DNA of 64,000 nucleotides from Vreelandella nanhaiensis (GTDB lineage: Bacteria > Pseudomonadota > Gammaproteobacteria > Pseudomonadales > Halomonadaceae): the NCBI RefSeq assembly GCF_003990185.1, contig NZ_RZHF01000025.1:186143-250142 (forward strand). The letters are read 5' to 3'. Of the stretch, positions 13,497 through 22,525 are shown in pieces. Within the stretch, counting starts at the first letter, position 1. The number at the start of each line of letters is the position of its first letter. The notes beneath the pieces were generated by a model. It did no database searches, was not told where the DNA came from, and saw nothing but the letters and a program-made list of their open reading frames with translations. Position numbers and translations under genes: made by a program.

Positions 13497-15323
13497 GTGA
13501 TCGAGAATCTTCGTAACATTGCCATCATCGCCCACGTTGACCACGGCAAAACTACCTTGGTAGACAAGCTGTTAAGTCAATCGGGAACACTAGACCGCAA
13601 GGCCGAAGGCCAAGAGCGGATTATGGACTCTAATGACCAGGAGAAAGAGCGCGGCATTACCATCCTGGCCAAAAATACAGCCATTCAGTGGCAAGATGGC
13701 AATGGTACGGGCTACCACATCAATATCGTTGACACCCCTGGGCACGCTGACTTCGGTGGTGAAGTAGAGCGCGTCATGTCCATGGTGGACTCGGTTCTGC
13801 TGCTGGTGGACGCGGTTGACGGCCCAATGCCGCAAACCCGTTTTGTTACCCAGAAAGCCTTCTCTCAGGGCCTTAAACCTATCGTGGTTGTCAACAAGAT
13901 TGACCGCCCTGGCGCGCGCCCTGATTGGGTTATCGATCAGATTTTCGACCTGTTCGACAACCTGGGTGCCACCGACGAACAGCTCGACTTCCCGATCATC
14001 TACTGCTCGGCGCTCAACGGTATTGCCGGCATGGATCCTGAAGCGCTTGCCGACAACATGGACCCGATGTTCCAGGCCATCGTTGATATCGTTGAGCCGC
14101 CGAAAGTTGAAGTTGACGGTCCCTTCCAGATGCAGATTTCTGCCCTGGATTACAACAGCTACGTTGGCGTTATAGGTCTTGGCCGTATCAAGCGCGGCAG
14201 CGTCAAGCCGGGGCAACAGATAACCGTGATCACCAAGGAAGGCAATACCCGTAAAGGTAAAGTCGGCCAGGTCATGACCCATATGGGTCTGGAGCGCGTT
14301 CAGACCACCGAAGCTACCGCGGGCGACATCGTCTGCATCACCGGCATCGAAGATCTGGCGATTTCCGATACGCTATGCGACAACAGCGCCGTTGAAGCTC
14401 TGCCGCCGCTTTCCGTTGACGAACCGACCGTGTCCATGACCTTCCAGGTCAACGACTCGCCGTTCGCCGGTAAAGAAGGCAAGTTCGTGACCAGCCGTAA
14501 TATCAAGGATCGCCTTGATCAAGAGCTGATCCATAACGTGGCGCTGCGCGTTGAACAGGGCGAAACCCCTGAGAAATTCACGGTTTCCGGTCGTGGTGAG
14601 CTTCACCTGTCAGTACTGATCGAAACTATGCGTCGTGAAGGCTTTGAGCTGGCCGTTGGTCGCCCCGAAGTTATCATCAAAGAAATCGACGGCGTGAAGC
14701 AGGAGCCCTACGAAGAGGTCATCATCGACTGTGAAGAGCAGCACCAAGGCTCGATCATGGAAGAGCTTGGCTACCGCAAGGGTGAAATGACCAACATGAA
14801 CCCGGATGGCAAGGGCCGTGTTCGTCTGGACTTCATCATTCCAGCACGTGGCCTGATCGGCTTCCGTGGTCAGTTCCTGACGCTGACCTCCGGTACCGGC
14901 ATTCTGACCAGCCGCTTTGATCATTACGGCCCGCTGAAGCCTGACGCCTCTATCGAGCGTCGTAACGGCGTACTGGTCTCCATGGTAGGCGGCAAGGCAC
15001 TTGCCTATGCGCTGTATGCCCTGCAGGAGCGCGGCAAGCTGATCATCGATCACGCCACAGAAGTCTACGAAGGCATGCTGATCGGTATCAACAACCGTGC
15101 CAACGACATGGTGGTCAATCCGACCAAGGGTAAGAAACTCGATAACATGCGCTCAACCGGTAACGATGAAAACATCGTGCTGACGCCGCCGATCAAGTTC
15201 ACCCTGGAGCAGGCCATCGAATTCCTGGATTCCGATGAGCTGGTGGAAGTGACGCCAACGCATATCCGCCTGCGTAAGAAACACCTGACCGAGAACGAGC
15301 GTAAGCGCGCTGGCAAGAAATAA
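13497..15323 (+). CDS. typA: Ribosome-associated GTPase TypA/BipA
   Basis: 608 aa, normal for the family. It binds ribosomes like EF-G and supports growth at low temperature and under stress. GTPase motifs are G1 AHVDHGKT, G3 DTPGH and G4 NKID; the C-terminal part ([18 protein letters not shown]) is specific to BipA. The start is a GTG with AGGA 9 bp upstream, giving (M)[18 protein letters not shown] terminator follows. Confidence 0.97.
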   Translation: MIENLRNIAIIAHVDHGKTTLVDKLLSQSGTLDRKAEGQERIMDSNDQEKERGITILAKNTAIQWQDGNGTGYHINIVDTPGHADFGGEVERVMSMVDSVLLLVDAVDGPMPQTRFVTQKAFSQGLKPIVVVNKIDRPGARPDWVIDQIFDLFDNLGATDEQLDFPIIYCSALNGIAGMDPEALADNMDPMFQAIVDIVEPPKVEVDGPFQMQISALDYNSYVGVIGLGRIKRGSVKPGQQITVITKEGNTRKGKVGQVMTHMGLERVQTTEATAGDIVCITGIEDLAISDTLCDNSAVEALPPLSVDEPTVSMTFQVNDSPFAGKEGKFVTSRNIKDRLDQELIHNVALRVEQGETPEKFTVSGRGELHLSVLIETMRREGFELAVGRPEVIIKEIDGVKQEPYEEVIIDCEEQHQGSIMEELGYRKGEMTNMNPDGKGRVRLDFIIPARGLIGFRGQFLTLTSGTGILTSRFDHYGPLKPDASIERRNGVLVSMVGGKALAYALYALQERGKLIIDHATEVYEGMLIGINNRANDMVVNPTKGKKLDNMRSTGNDENIVLTPPIKFTLEQAIEFLDSDELVEVTPTHIRLRKKHLTENERKRAGKK

Positions 15324-15685
15324 GTGCTTAAAGCAAGTTCTTGAAAAAAGCGCTTAGTGCAAGCGCTCAGGAAAGACCCTAAAGCCCGCCCTCGTGCGGG
15401 CTTTATCGTGCCTGTCTGCTCATTTTTCCCCGCATTATTGATTTGCTTACACCACCAACTGCCCCGGTAAACGCAGCCTAAACGGTAGGAGGCTGGCAAG
15501 TGGCCGCTTTCTATCGCAAAGTAGGGTTAAGCAAGCGTAGAACTAAGTAACCCCAAAAATACGCAGCCATAGAACTGATCGACTATAGCGCTAAGCACTT
15601 TTTGGCAGGTGCAGCAAGCTGGCCTTCTTCATTTCGGTGCTTGGATAGCCTTCCTCACCAACACCAGCACATGGACACCGAGCAC
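15324..15685 (+). other. Intergenic region between typA and the sodium symporter
   Basis: About 360 bp. It holds the typA terminator at 15381-15404. In the remainder, no convincing promoter pair or conserved RNA was found; a TATAGC at 15584-15589 lacks a matching -35. Confidence 0.4.
15381..15404 (+). terminator. typA terminator
   Basis: AAAGCCCGC and GCGGGCTTT form a 9-bp stem with a 6-nt loop, 57 bp after the typA stop. The A/T ends make it active in principle on both strands. Confidence 0.8.
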
Positions 15686-17134
15686 ATGAGCGGTCACAAC
15701 GTTTGGACGCACAAAGGTACGTTTCTACTGGCAGCGGTGGGCTCCGCCGTCGGGCTTGGCAACCTGTGGCGCTTCCCTTACCTGATCGGTGAGAACGGCG
15801 GCGGGGCGTTCATTTTAGTGTACGCACTGACCATTTTTGCCGTTGGCATCCCCATTCTGATTGCCGAAATCATGCTTGGCCGCACCAGCCGCCGCAGCCC
15901 GATCATGGGCATGCGCCATCTGACCAAGACGCACCGCACCTTCCGCTTCTGGGAGTCAATCGGCTGGCTGGGCGCCGCCGCCGCTTTCCTGATTTTGAGT
16001 TTCTACTCGGTGATTGCCGGTTGGGCAATTCACTACACCTGGCTGATGTTTACCGGCTCGCTGCTCGAAGCCGATGCGCAAGCCATCAGTGAGGGCTTTA
16101 CCGCTCTACTCGCCTCACCCGCCTTGATGACGCTTTATCACACCCTGTTTATCGGTTGCTCAGGTGTCATCGTGGGAATAGGCATTCATAAAGGCATTGA
16201 ATCGGGGTTGCGCATCATGATGCCGGCGCTGTTCGTTATTTTACTGGTAGTGCTGGCGTATAGCGTGATTAACGGGGATATCGCGGCGGCGGCACGTTTC
16301 CTGCTCACCTTTAACGTTGCCAACTTGAGTATTGAAGGGTGGCTACAGGCCATGGGCCAGTCGTTTTTCACCTTGAGCCTCGGCATGGGCGCCATCATGG
16401 CCTACGGTGCCTACATGACCAGCGAAATCTCGCTGACCCGCACCGCCATTGCCATCGCTTTTATCGATACTGCGGTTGCCATGGTGGCGGGCCTAGCTAT
16501 TTTTGCGCTGGTATTTGGTGCGGGGCTGGATATCGCTCAAGGGCCGGGGCTGATGTTCATCACGCTGCCAATGGCCTTTGCCGAGATGCCCATGGGCGCC
16601 CTGATTGGCGGCGTCTTCTTTATTCTGGTGCTGGGCGCGGCGCTTAGCTCGTCCATATCGCTGATCGAGCCGGTGGCCGCCTACCTGGTCGAGCGCTTTG
16701 ACATGACCCGCCCCCAAGCGGTCGCCGTGATGGTGATAGCGGCTTGGGCGATGGGGTTGCTCACGGTCATCAGCTTCAATATTTGGGCGGAAGGCTCGAT
16801 CTTCCACGCTCTGTTCGGGCGCAGCGCATTTGAACTTATTGAGCTTTTGACCAATGTCTTTATGCCCCTGGGTGGGCTTATGATTGCCCTCTTTGCTGGT
16901 TGGGCCTTGACCCAAACGGAAGTCAAAAAAGAGCTCGACACCAGCGCCACGTGGTTTGTCACTTGGCGGTTTCTGGTGCGGTTCGTTAGCCCCGCAGCGG
17001 TTGCGTTCGTGTTCTTGCGTACGCTTCCCTACGTACAGGGCTACCTGGTGCCAGCAACAGGCGCGTTGCTTCTAGTCAGCCTGTTTGCGCTGGGCCAGCG
17101 ATGGATCGCCAAACGTCGCCAACTCACACAATAA
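15686..17134 (+). CDS. Sodium-dependent transporter of the NSS (SNF) family
   Basis: About 482 aa and highly hydrophobic, with 11-12 predicted membrane segments. The N-terminal signature GSAVGLGNLWRFPYL with the following GGGAF is the first unwound helix of LeuT-type sodium:solute symporters, where sodium and amino acid bind. The ATG at 15686 gives MSGHNVWTHKGTF; an ATG at 15671 is possible and neither has a strong ribosome site. It ends 45 bp before livG, so the symporter and the ABC transporter may be co-transcribed. The substrate is probably an amino acid but is not determined by sequence. Confidence 0.9.
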   Translation: MSGHNVWTHKGTFLLAAVGSAVGLGNLWRFPYLIGENGGGAFILVYALTIFAVGIPILIAEIMLGRTSRRSPIMGMRHLTKTHRTFRFWESIGWLGAAAAFLILSFYSVIAGWAIHYTWLMFTGSLLEADAQAISEGFTALLASPALMTLYHTLFIGCSGVIVGIGIHKGIESGLRIMMPALFVILLVVLAYSVINGDIAAAARFLLTFNVANLSIEGWLQAMGQSFFTLSLGMGAIMAYGAYMTSEISLTRTAIAIAFIDTAVAMVAGLAIFALVFGAGLDIAQGPGLMFITLPMAFAEMPMGALIGGVFFILVLGAALSSSISLIEPVAAYLVERFDMTRPQAVAVMVIAAWAMGLLTVISFNIWAEGSIFHALFGRSAFELIELLTNVFMPLGGLMIALFAGWALTQTEVKKELDTSATWFVTWRFLVRFVSPAAVAFVFLRTLPYVQGYLVPATGALLLVSLFALGQRWIAKRRQLTQ

Positions 17135-17179
17135 TAGCCATGGCCGGGCCGCTCATGTGGCCCTAAGCGCGGGGATGCG

Positions 17180-17950
17180 ATGATACCTCTTATTGAAGTT
17201 CAGCACGTTAACAAGGCTTTCGGCGGCCTGCAGGTTATCAATGACTGCTCGATCAACGTCGAAAAAGGGTCTATTACCGGCATGATAGGACCTAACGGTG
17301 CCGGCAAATCCACGCTGTTCAACCTGATTGCTGGCGCGCTCACGCCGGACAGTGGCCGCGTCATTCTGGATGGCGAGGATATTACCGCGTTGAGCGCCGA
17401 CCAACGGTTTCATAGGGGCCTGCTGCGAACCTTCCAGATTGCCCATGAATTCAGCCAGATGAGCGCGCTTGAGAACCTGATGATGGTGCCTCCCCGTCAG
17501 GCAGGAGAAAGCTTGTTCAGTACCTGGTTCAAGCCAGGCCAGGTACGTGAAGAGGAAGCCCAAGTACGCCGACGTGCCCTTGAGGTAATTGAGTTTGTGG
17601 GCCTGCATCACGTACGCAACGAGCTAGCTGGTAACCTTTCCGGTGGTCAGAAAAAGCTTCTGGAGCTCGGCCGCACCATGATGACCGATGCCAAGGTGGT
17701 ACTGCTCGATGAAATCGCCGCTGGCGTCAACCGTACGTTGCTGGGCGATCTGATCGGCAATATTGAACGCCTGAACCGCGAGATGGGTTACACCTTTCTG
17801 GTCATCGAACACGATATGGACATGATTGCCCGGCTATGTGATCCCGTCATTGTACTGGCTCAGGGCAGCGTGATGGTTGAGGGGCATATTCAGGATATCC
17901 AGAACAACCCAGACGTCATTGAAGCCTATTTCGGCACCGACGCCGCTTAA
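17180..17950 (+). CDS. livG: Branched-chain amino acid-type ABC transporter ATPase LivG
   Basis: 256 aa. Walker A is GPNGAGKST, the signature is LSGGQKKLLELGRTMM and Walker B is VVLLDEIAAGVN. Glu follows the Walker B Asp, so it should hydrolyse ATP. The C-terminus (PDVIEAYFG) is typical of LivG rather than LivF. It comes first in the livGFHM order, which is unusual because ATPases usually follow the permeases. The stop codon lies inside a perfect 16-bp palindrome. Confidence 0.9.
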   Translation: MIPLIEVQHVNKAFGGLQVINDCSINVEKGSITGMIGPNGAGKSTLFNLIAGALTPDSGRVILDGEDITALSADQRFHRGLLRTFQIAHEFSQMSALENLMMVPPRQAGESLFSTWFKPGQVREEEAQVRRRALEVIEFVGLHHVRNELAGNLSGGQKKLLELGRTMMTDAKVVLLDEIAAGVNRTLLGDLIGNIERLNREMGYTFLVIEHDMDMIARLCDPVIVLAQGSVMVEGHIQDIQNNPDVIEAYFGTDAA

Positions 17951-17956
17951 GCGGCG
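17941..17956. repeat. 16-bp perfect palindrome over the livG stop codon
   Basis: CGCCGCTTAAGCGGCG centres on the TAA stop of livG. In RNA it would form an 8-bp G+C-rich helix without a real loop, or pair with the second short GCCGC/GCGGC repeat at about 18006-18021. No T-run follows, so it is not a terminator; an mRNA-stability or decoupling role is possible. Confidence 0.5.
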
Positions 17957-18039
17957 CCTTGCATAAAAGCTACGAAAAAACTAAGACAAAAAACCAAGAC
18001 AACATGCCGCGTGAAAGCGGCGCTGCGAGACACTTTTCT

Positions 18040-18768
18040 ATGTCATTGACGATGTCATCAACGACGCCATTACTTGAGGCACGCGACGTACACGGTGGCT
18101 ATGGCGGCATGAACATCCTTAACGGGGTGAACATGGCGCTACAAACCCATGAAGTGGGGGTGATTGTCGGACCCAACGGTGCGGGAAAATCCACCATGCT
18201 GAAAGCCGTGTTTGGCCTTTTGAACGTCACCCAAGGCGAGATTCTGCTTAACGGGCAGCCAATCCATAACCTGCCGCCCAATAAGCTGGTTGAACGAGGC
18301 ATGGGCTTTGTCCCCCAGGAGAAAAACGTTTTCCCGAGCCTGACGGTCAAGGAAAACCTGGAGATGGGTACCTACCTTAAACCCCAAAACGTCAAGCGCA
18401 TGCTGGAACAGGTGTACGCCTTTTTCCCACCACTGGTCGAAAAGCGCCACCAGCCTGCGGGCGAACTTTCCGGCGGCCAGCGCCAAATGGTTGCCATGGG
18501 GAGAGCACTGATGGCCGAGCCGAGTCTGCTGTTGCTTGATGAACCCACCGCTGGGCTTTCACCGCTCTACATGAACGAGATCTTTGACCGGGTCAAGCAG
18601 ATCAACGCCGCCGGGGTAGGAATTCTGATGGTCGAGCAGAATGCCAAACAGGCGCTCGCCATTGCCGACAAGGGCTTTGTACTGGCTGCGGGACAAAACC
18701 GCTTCACTGACACCGGGGCGGCCCTGCTTGCCGACCCTGATGTCGCCAAAAGCTTTTTGGGCGGCTAG
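18040..18768 (+). CDS. livF: Branched-chain amino acid-type ABC transporter ATPase LivF
   Basis: 242 aa from the ATG at 18040. Walker A GPNGAGKST, signature LSGGQRQMVAMGRALM and Walker B LLLLDEPTAGLS are intact, and the segment GMGFVPQEKNVFPSLTVKENLEMG is typical of LivF. The open frame extends back to 17959, but those residues (rich in Lys/Gln, no hydrophobic beta strand) do not resemble the family. It is followed by livH after 15 bp. Confidence 0.88.
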   Translation: MSLTMSSTTPLLEARDVHGGYGGMNILNGVNMALQTHEVGVIVGPNGAGKSTMLKAVFGLLNVTQGEILLNGQPIHNLPPNKLVERGMGFVPQEKNVFPSLTVKENLEMGTYLKPQNVKRMLEQVYAFFPPLVEKRHQPAGELSGGQRQMVAMGRALMAEPSLLLLDEPTAGLSPLYMNEIFDRVKQINAAGVGILMVEQNAKQALAIADKGFVLAAGQNRFTDTGAALLADPDVAKSFLGG

Positions 18769-18783
18769 CCCGGGGGAAAACAC

Positions 18784-19791
18784 GTGAATGAACTGGTCTT
18801 TTTTATCAACAACGTCATTATTGCAGGCAGCGTCACAGGCTCCATTTACGCGATTGGCGCGATTGGCGTGACGCTGATCTTCAGTATCATGCGCTTTGCT
18901 CATTTCGCCCATGCTGACATGATGACCTTCGGCGCATTTATGGTGCTGTTGCTGACCACCCTGTTTCCGGCGGCAGGTGCCAGCATTGGCGTACCCACGG
19001 CGCTGGTCATGCTCCCCCTGGCCATGCTGCTGACGGCAACACTCGCCGTAGGCATCGACAAAGCGTTCTATAAGCCCCTGCGCGTTCACGGCGTCAAGCC
19101 GATCGTACTGGTGATCGGCTCACTTGGCGTGACGCTCATGCTGCAAGGGCTTATTCGTCTCTTTTCCGGCACTGGCGGGCAGAGCCTGTACGTGGATGAC
19201 CGCAAGGAAATCTTTCGCCTGGCGCTGCCCTTTGAAGGCGCTCGTGCGCCGATCGTGATCACCGAGCCGCAGCTTTACCTGTTTGTGATTACGTTGGTGG
19301 CCGTGGTGGCGCTGCATGTGTTTCTCAACCGCTCGCGGCTGGGCAAGGCGATGCGCGCCATGTCGGATAACCCGGAGCTTGCCCAGGCCTCGGGTATCAA
19401 CACCAATACGATCGTGGCGGTTACTTGGGTGATTGCCGGTGGTCTGGCTGCTATTGCCGGCACGCTGCTTTCCCTGGATGTGACCTTCAAGCCCGACCTT
19501 AGCTTCTTCCTGCTGCTACCGATCTTTGCCGCAGCGATTGTGGGTGGGGTCGGCCATCCTTACGGTGCGATCGCGGGGGGCTTTGTGGTGGGCTTTGCCG
19601 AGACCCTGGCGGTATTTAACTGGAACGTGCTGCTGCGCCCCTTTCGCGACAGCCTGCCCACGTGGCTGGAATTGCCTTCCAACCTCGCCTTTGTGGGTAC
19701 CGAGTACAAGATTGTGGTGCCATTTTTCATTCTGGTGGCCATTCTGGTATGGCGTCCTACCGGCCTCTTTAAAGGCAAGGTGATCCAATGA
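18784..19791 (+). CDS. livH: Branched-chain amino acid-type ABC transporter permease LivH
   Basis: 335 aa with about eight membrane segments. A GTG start follows GGGGGA. The N-terminal helix (GSVTGSIYAIGAIGVTLIFSIMRFAHFAHADMMTFGAF) is the LivH signature, and the conserved loop MRAMSDNPELAQASGIN contacts the ATPases. It overlaps livM by 4 bp (ATGA), so the two permease subunits are translationally coupled. Confidence 0.92.
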   Translation: MNELVFFINNVIIAGSVTGSIYAIGAIGVTLIFSIMRFAHFAHADMMTFGAFMVLLLTTLFPAAGASIGVPTALVMLPLAMLLTATLAVGIDKAFYKPLRVHGVKPIVLVIGSLGVTLMLQGLIRLFSGTGGQSLYVDDRKEIFRLALPFEGARAPIVITEPQLYLFVITLVAVVALHVFLNRSRLGKAMRAMSDNPELAQASGINTNTIVAVTWVIAGGLAAIAGTLLSLDVTFKPDLSFFLLLPIFAAAIVGGVGHPYGAIAGGFVVGFAETLAVFNWNVLLRPFRDSLPTWLELPSNLAFVGTEYKIVVPFFILVAILVWRPTGLFKGKVIQ

Positions 19792-21113
19792 GCAATTCAA
19801 CAGAAACCCGCGACCCGACCTATACGCCGCGTGACGCCACGCCAGCACGACGCTTTCCTGTCCGTGAGGTCGTGCTGTTTGGCGCGCTGATGGCAGCCAT
19901 CCTGGCGGTTTATGCGCTGATGGGTGCGGCCTACAGCACCCGTATGCTGGTAGAAGCCGCCTGCTACGCCATTCTGGCGCTGGGACTGACCATTCAGTGG
20001 GGCTACGCCGGCCAGTTCAATGCCGGGGTAATGGGTTTTGTGGCTCTGGGCGGCTTTTGCGCCATGCTGTTCAGCGTGCCGGTGAACAATGCCTTCTGGG
20101 GTACGGAACTTCCCGGCGAGCTGGGCCGCGTGCTTCTCTACGGCGTTGCTGCCACTTTTCTGGTAGTGGGCGCCAGCCGGCTTGACCGCCTGGGCGTGCC
20201 CAGAAAATTGCGCACCCTGATTACCGTAGTGTTGGCGCTCGTGCTTTACCTAGTGATCATCAGCCAGCTGCGCGAAGTGACCAGCCAGATTCAGTCTCAG
20301 GCAGGCTTTGTGGGTGGCTTTGGCCTACCTGCCTGGGTGGGCTGGATAGTCGGCGGGGCGCTGGCTGGCGGCGTGGGTTATTTTATCGGCCATGTCTGCC
20401 TGGGACTGCGCAGCGATTACCTAGCCATTGCCACGCTGGGCATTGCAGAAATCATCAAGGCGTTTTTGAAAAACTCCGACTGGCTGACCCGGGGCACTGC
20501 GACGGTATCGCCACTGCCCTGGCCAACGCCTGGCCCGGCGGAGCTTGGCTTTACCCTTTCGCGAGCAATCTATCTTTCGATCACGGCGATGGTAATTGCC
20601 GTGATCTTCTTTCTGCTTCATCGCGCCTATCACGCCCCCTGGGGGCGAATGATTCGGGCAATCCGTGACAATGAAGTATCTGCTGCGGCCATGGGCAAGG
20701 ATATCAACAAGCGACGGCTGGAAATCTTTGTGCTCGGCTGCATTCTGATGGGCCTGGGCGGCGGCATGCTGGGAACGTTCAACAGCCTGTTCGACCCGCA
20801 GGGTTACCTGCCGCTCAACCATACATTTCTGGTGCTAGTCATGGTGATACTCGGTGGCCCCGGCAATAACCTGGGCACCATTTTTGGCGCAGTGGCGGTG
20901 TATATCATCTGGATCATGTCGGAGCCTTTGGCGCTATTTGTGATGGAACTGATCGTAAGCTTTGGTGAAGGCACTTTCGGTTGGGACGCGCCAAACAATA
21001 TGGATAGCCGGGCGCTGCAGGCCCGAGTGCTGGTCATCGGCATGCTAATCACCCTAGTGCTGCGCTTTGCGCCCAAGGGGCTGTTACCTGAGAAAATCGC
21101 TCATCACGGCTGA
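19788..21113 (+). CDS. livM: Branched-chain amino acid-type ABC transporter permease LivM
   Basis: 441 aa, larger than typical LivM by a hydrophilic N-terminus of about 25 residues and an inserted pair of segments (about residues 95-170). Membrane segments cover most of the rest. The ATPase-contacting loop WGRMIRAIRDNEVSAAAMGKD is clear. It is followed by a bidirectional terminator shared with the convergent livK. Confidence 0.9.
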   Translation: MSNSTETRDPTYTPRDATPARRFPVREVVLFGALMAAILAVYALMGAAYSTRMLVEAACYAILALGLTIQWGYAGQFNAGVMGFVALGGFCAMLFSVPVNNAFWGTELPGELGRVLLYGVAATFLVVGASRLDRLGVPRKLRTLITVVLALVLYLVIISQLREVTSQIQSQAGFVGGFGLPAWVGWIVGGALAGGVGYFIGHVCLGLRSDYLAIATLGIAEIIKAFLKNSDWLTRGTATVSPLPWPTPGPAELGFTLSRAIYLSITAMVIAVIFFLLHRAYHAPWGRMIRAIRDNEVSAAAMGKDINKRRLEIFVLGCILMGLGGGMLGTFNSLFDPQGYLPLNHTFLVLVMVILGGPGNNLGTIFGAVAVYIIWIMSEPLALFVMELIVSFGEGTFGWDAPNNMDSRALQARVLVIGMLITLVLRFAPKGLLPEKIAHHG

Positions 21114-21126
21114 TACCAGACGCACT

Positions 21127-21156
21127 AAAAAATCCTCGGTCAAAGACCGAGGATTT
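21127..21156. terminator. Bidirectional terminator between livM and livK
   Basis: AAATCCTCGGTC and GACCGAGGATTT form a 12-bp stem with a 3-nt loop, A-rich on one side and T-rich on the other. It is placed between two convergent genes and so serves both. Confidence 0.88.
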
Positions 21157-21192
21157 CAGGCTTAAATAGCACATTTCTGCATCAGGCGGACC

Positions 21193-22404
21193 TTACAGAT
21201 CGACCTGTCCTTTGCTAGTAAAAGTGCCGTTCTCGACGACCATTTCCAGGACCACGCCGGGGACATCACCATTTTCATCAAAATCGTGGGAGCCAGAGGC
21301 GCCTTCGTAGTTGATTTCGGTACCCGCAGCAATCAGCTCGACCGCCTTCTCCCACTCGCCGGGCAGAATCACCTCGCCTGGGGCGCTGGAAACGTTGCGC
21401 AGTGCCTCGGCTAATCCTTCACGCTCGGCGCTACCATTTTGCTCAATGGCAAGCGCCAGCAGGAAAGCGGCGTCATACGCCTGGGCAGCAAAGACGGCGC
21501 TGGGGTCAAAGCCTGCAGCTTCGGCGGCCTCGTTGAAAATCGGCGTGCCGGGGAGATCCGGGCTGCCCGGGCGCGTGGCGATCATGCCGTCCAACACGTC
21601 AGCGCCGATCGCTTCGATCAGACTGTCGCCTACCATACCGTCGGCACCCACGTATTGGGTAAACATGCCGCTTTCATACGCCTGGCGGAGCACCGTCTGG
21701 CCCGAGGTATCGGCATACGCCAGCACAACCAGCGTATCGACGCCGCTTGCCGAGAGTGACCCCAGCTCAGAGCGGTAATCAGCGCGGTTATCTTCATGGG
21801 CGAGATTTTCGGCAACCTCGCCGCCACCAGCCTTAAAGGCCGCGCTAAACGCATCGGAAAGGCCGCGCCCGTAGTCGTTATTCACAAAGGTGACGGCTAC
21901 GGCGTCGATGCCTTTATCAAGCAGTAGCTTGGCGAGTATTTCACCCTGGAAAGCATCTGAGGGTACGGTGCGGAATACCAGGTCGTTATCATCAAGCTCG
22001 GTGACCGCAGGTGCCGTGGATGCCGGTGACACCATGACCACGCCCCCTGGAACCGCAGCGTTATTGGCCGCGGCGATGGTCGCCCCGGTGCAAAGCGCCC
22101 CGACAATCGCGGTTACCTGTTCGGAGTTAACCATACGGTCAGCAGCGTTAGAGGCCGCCGAAGCATCCGAACAAGTCGTATCACCTGAAGGCATGACCAG
22201 CGTTTGCCCTTTCAGGATACCGCCCTGTTCGTTTATTTGCTGAACGGCAAGCTTCGCGGCTTCAAAGATAGGTGGTGTAAGGCTTTCAATTCCCCCGGTA
22301 AAACCGCCCAGGAAGCCAATCTTGACATCCTCAGCCTGTGCAAGCCCCGTCATGAAAAGTGAAGAGGCCGCAACGGCGGTAGCTAATGCGCGTTTATTGA
22401 TCAT
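21193..22404 (-). CDS. livK: Periplasmic amino acid-binding protein of the ABC transporter (LivK type)
   Basis: 403 aa with a Sec signal peptide (cleavage expected after AQA, residue 24). The mature protein starts EDVKIGFLGGFTGG, the start of the type I periplasmic binding fold, and carries GQTLVMPSGDTTCSD and the hinge region NNDYGRG. The surface is very acidic (many Asp/Glu), as usual for exported proteins of halophiles. It is convergent with livGFHM, not in the same operon, so it is expressed separately; it is the most probable partner by position. Ligand unknown. Confidence 0.9.
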   Translation of the reverse strand: MINKRALATAVAASSLFMTGLAQAEDVKIGFLGGFTGGIESLTPPIFEAAKLAVQQINEQGGILKGQTLVMPSGDTTCSDASAASNAADRMVNSEQVTAIVGALCTGATIAAANNAAVPGGVVMVSPASTAPAVTELDDNDLVFRTVPSDAFQGEILAKLLLDKGIDAVAVTFVNNDYGRGLSDAFSAAFKAGGGEVAENLAHEDNRADYRSELGSLSASGVDTLVVLAYADTSGQTVLRQAYESGMFTQYVGADGMVGDSLIEAIGADVLDGMIATRPGSPDLPGTPIFNEAAEAAGFDPSAVFAAQAYDAAFLLALAIEQNGSAEREGLAEALRNVSSAPGEVILPGEWEKAVELIAAGTEINYEGASGSHDFDENGDVPGVVLEMVVENGTFTSKGQVDL

Positions 22405-22436
22405 ATTGTTTTTCGCTCCCAGTGAGGTATAAAGCC

Positions 22437-22452
22437 CCGCGCTAGAGCGCGG
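22437..22452 (-). other. Hairpin in the livK leader
   Basis: CCGCGC/GCGCGG with a 4-nt loop, followed on the minus strand by GGCTTTAT. It lies between the phospholipase gene and livK, and could end the upstream transcript or stabilise the livK mRNA. Confidence 0.35.
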
Positions 22453-22525
22453 AAACTTTCTCTAATCTGGAACCACTACGAGGAAAACACAAGCAACGCT
22501 TTCTAACGTTTCTTTGATGCTGACG

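Noticed and set aside
13590..14282. 230-codon minus-strand frame inside typA
   Set aside because: Antisense shadow of typA without motifs.
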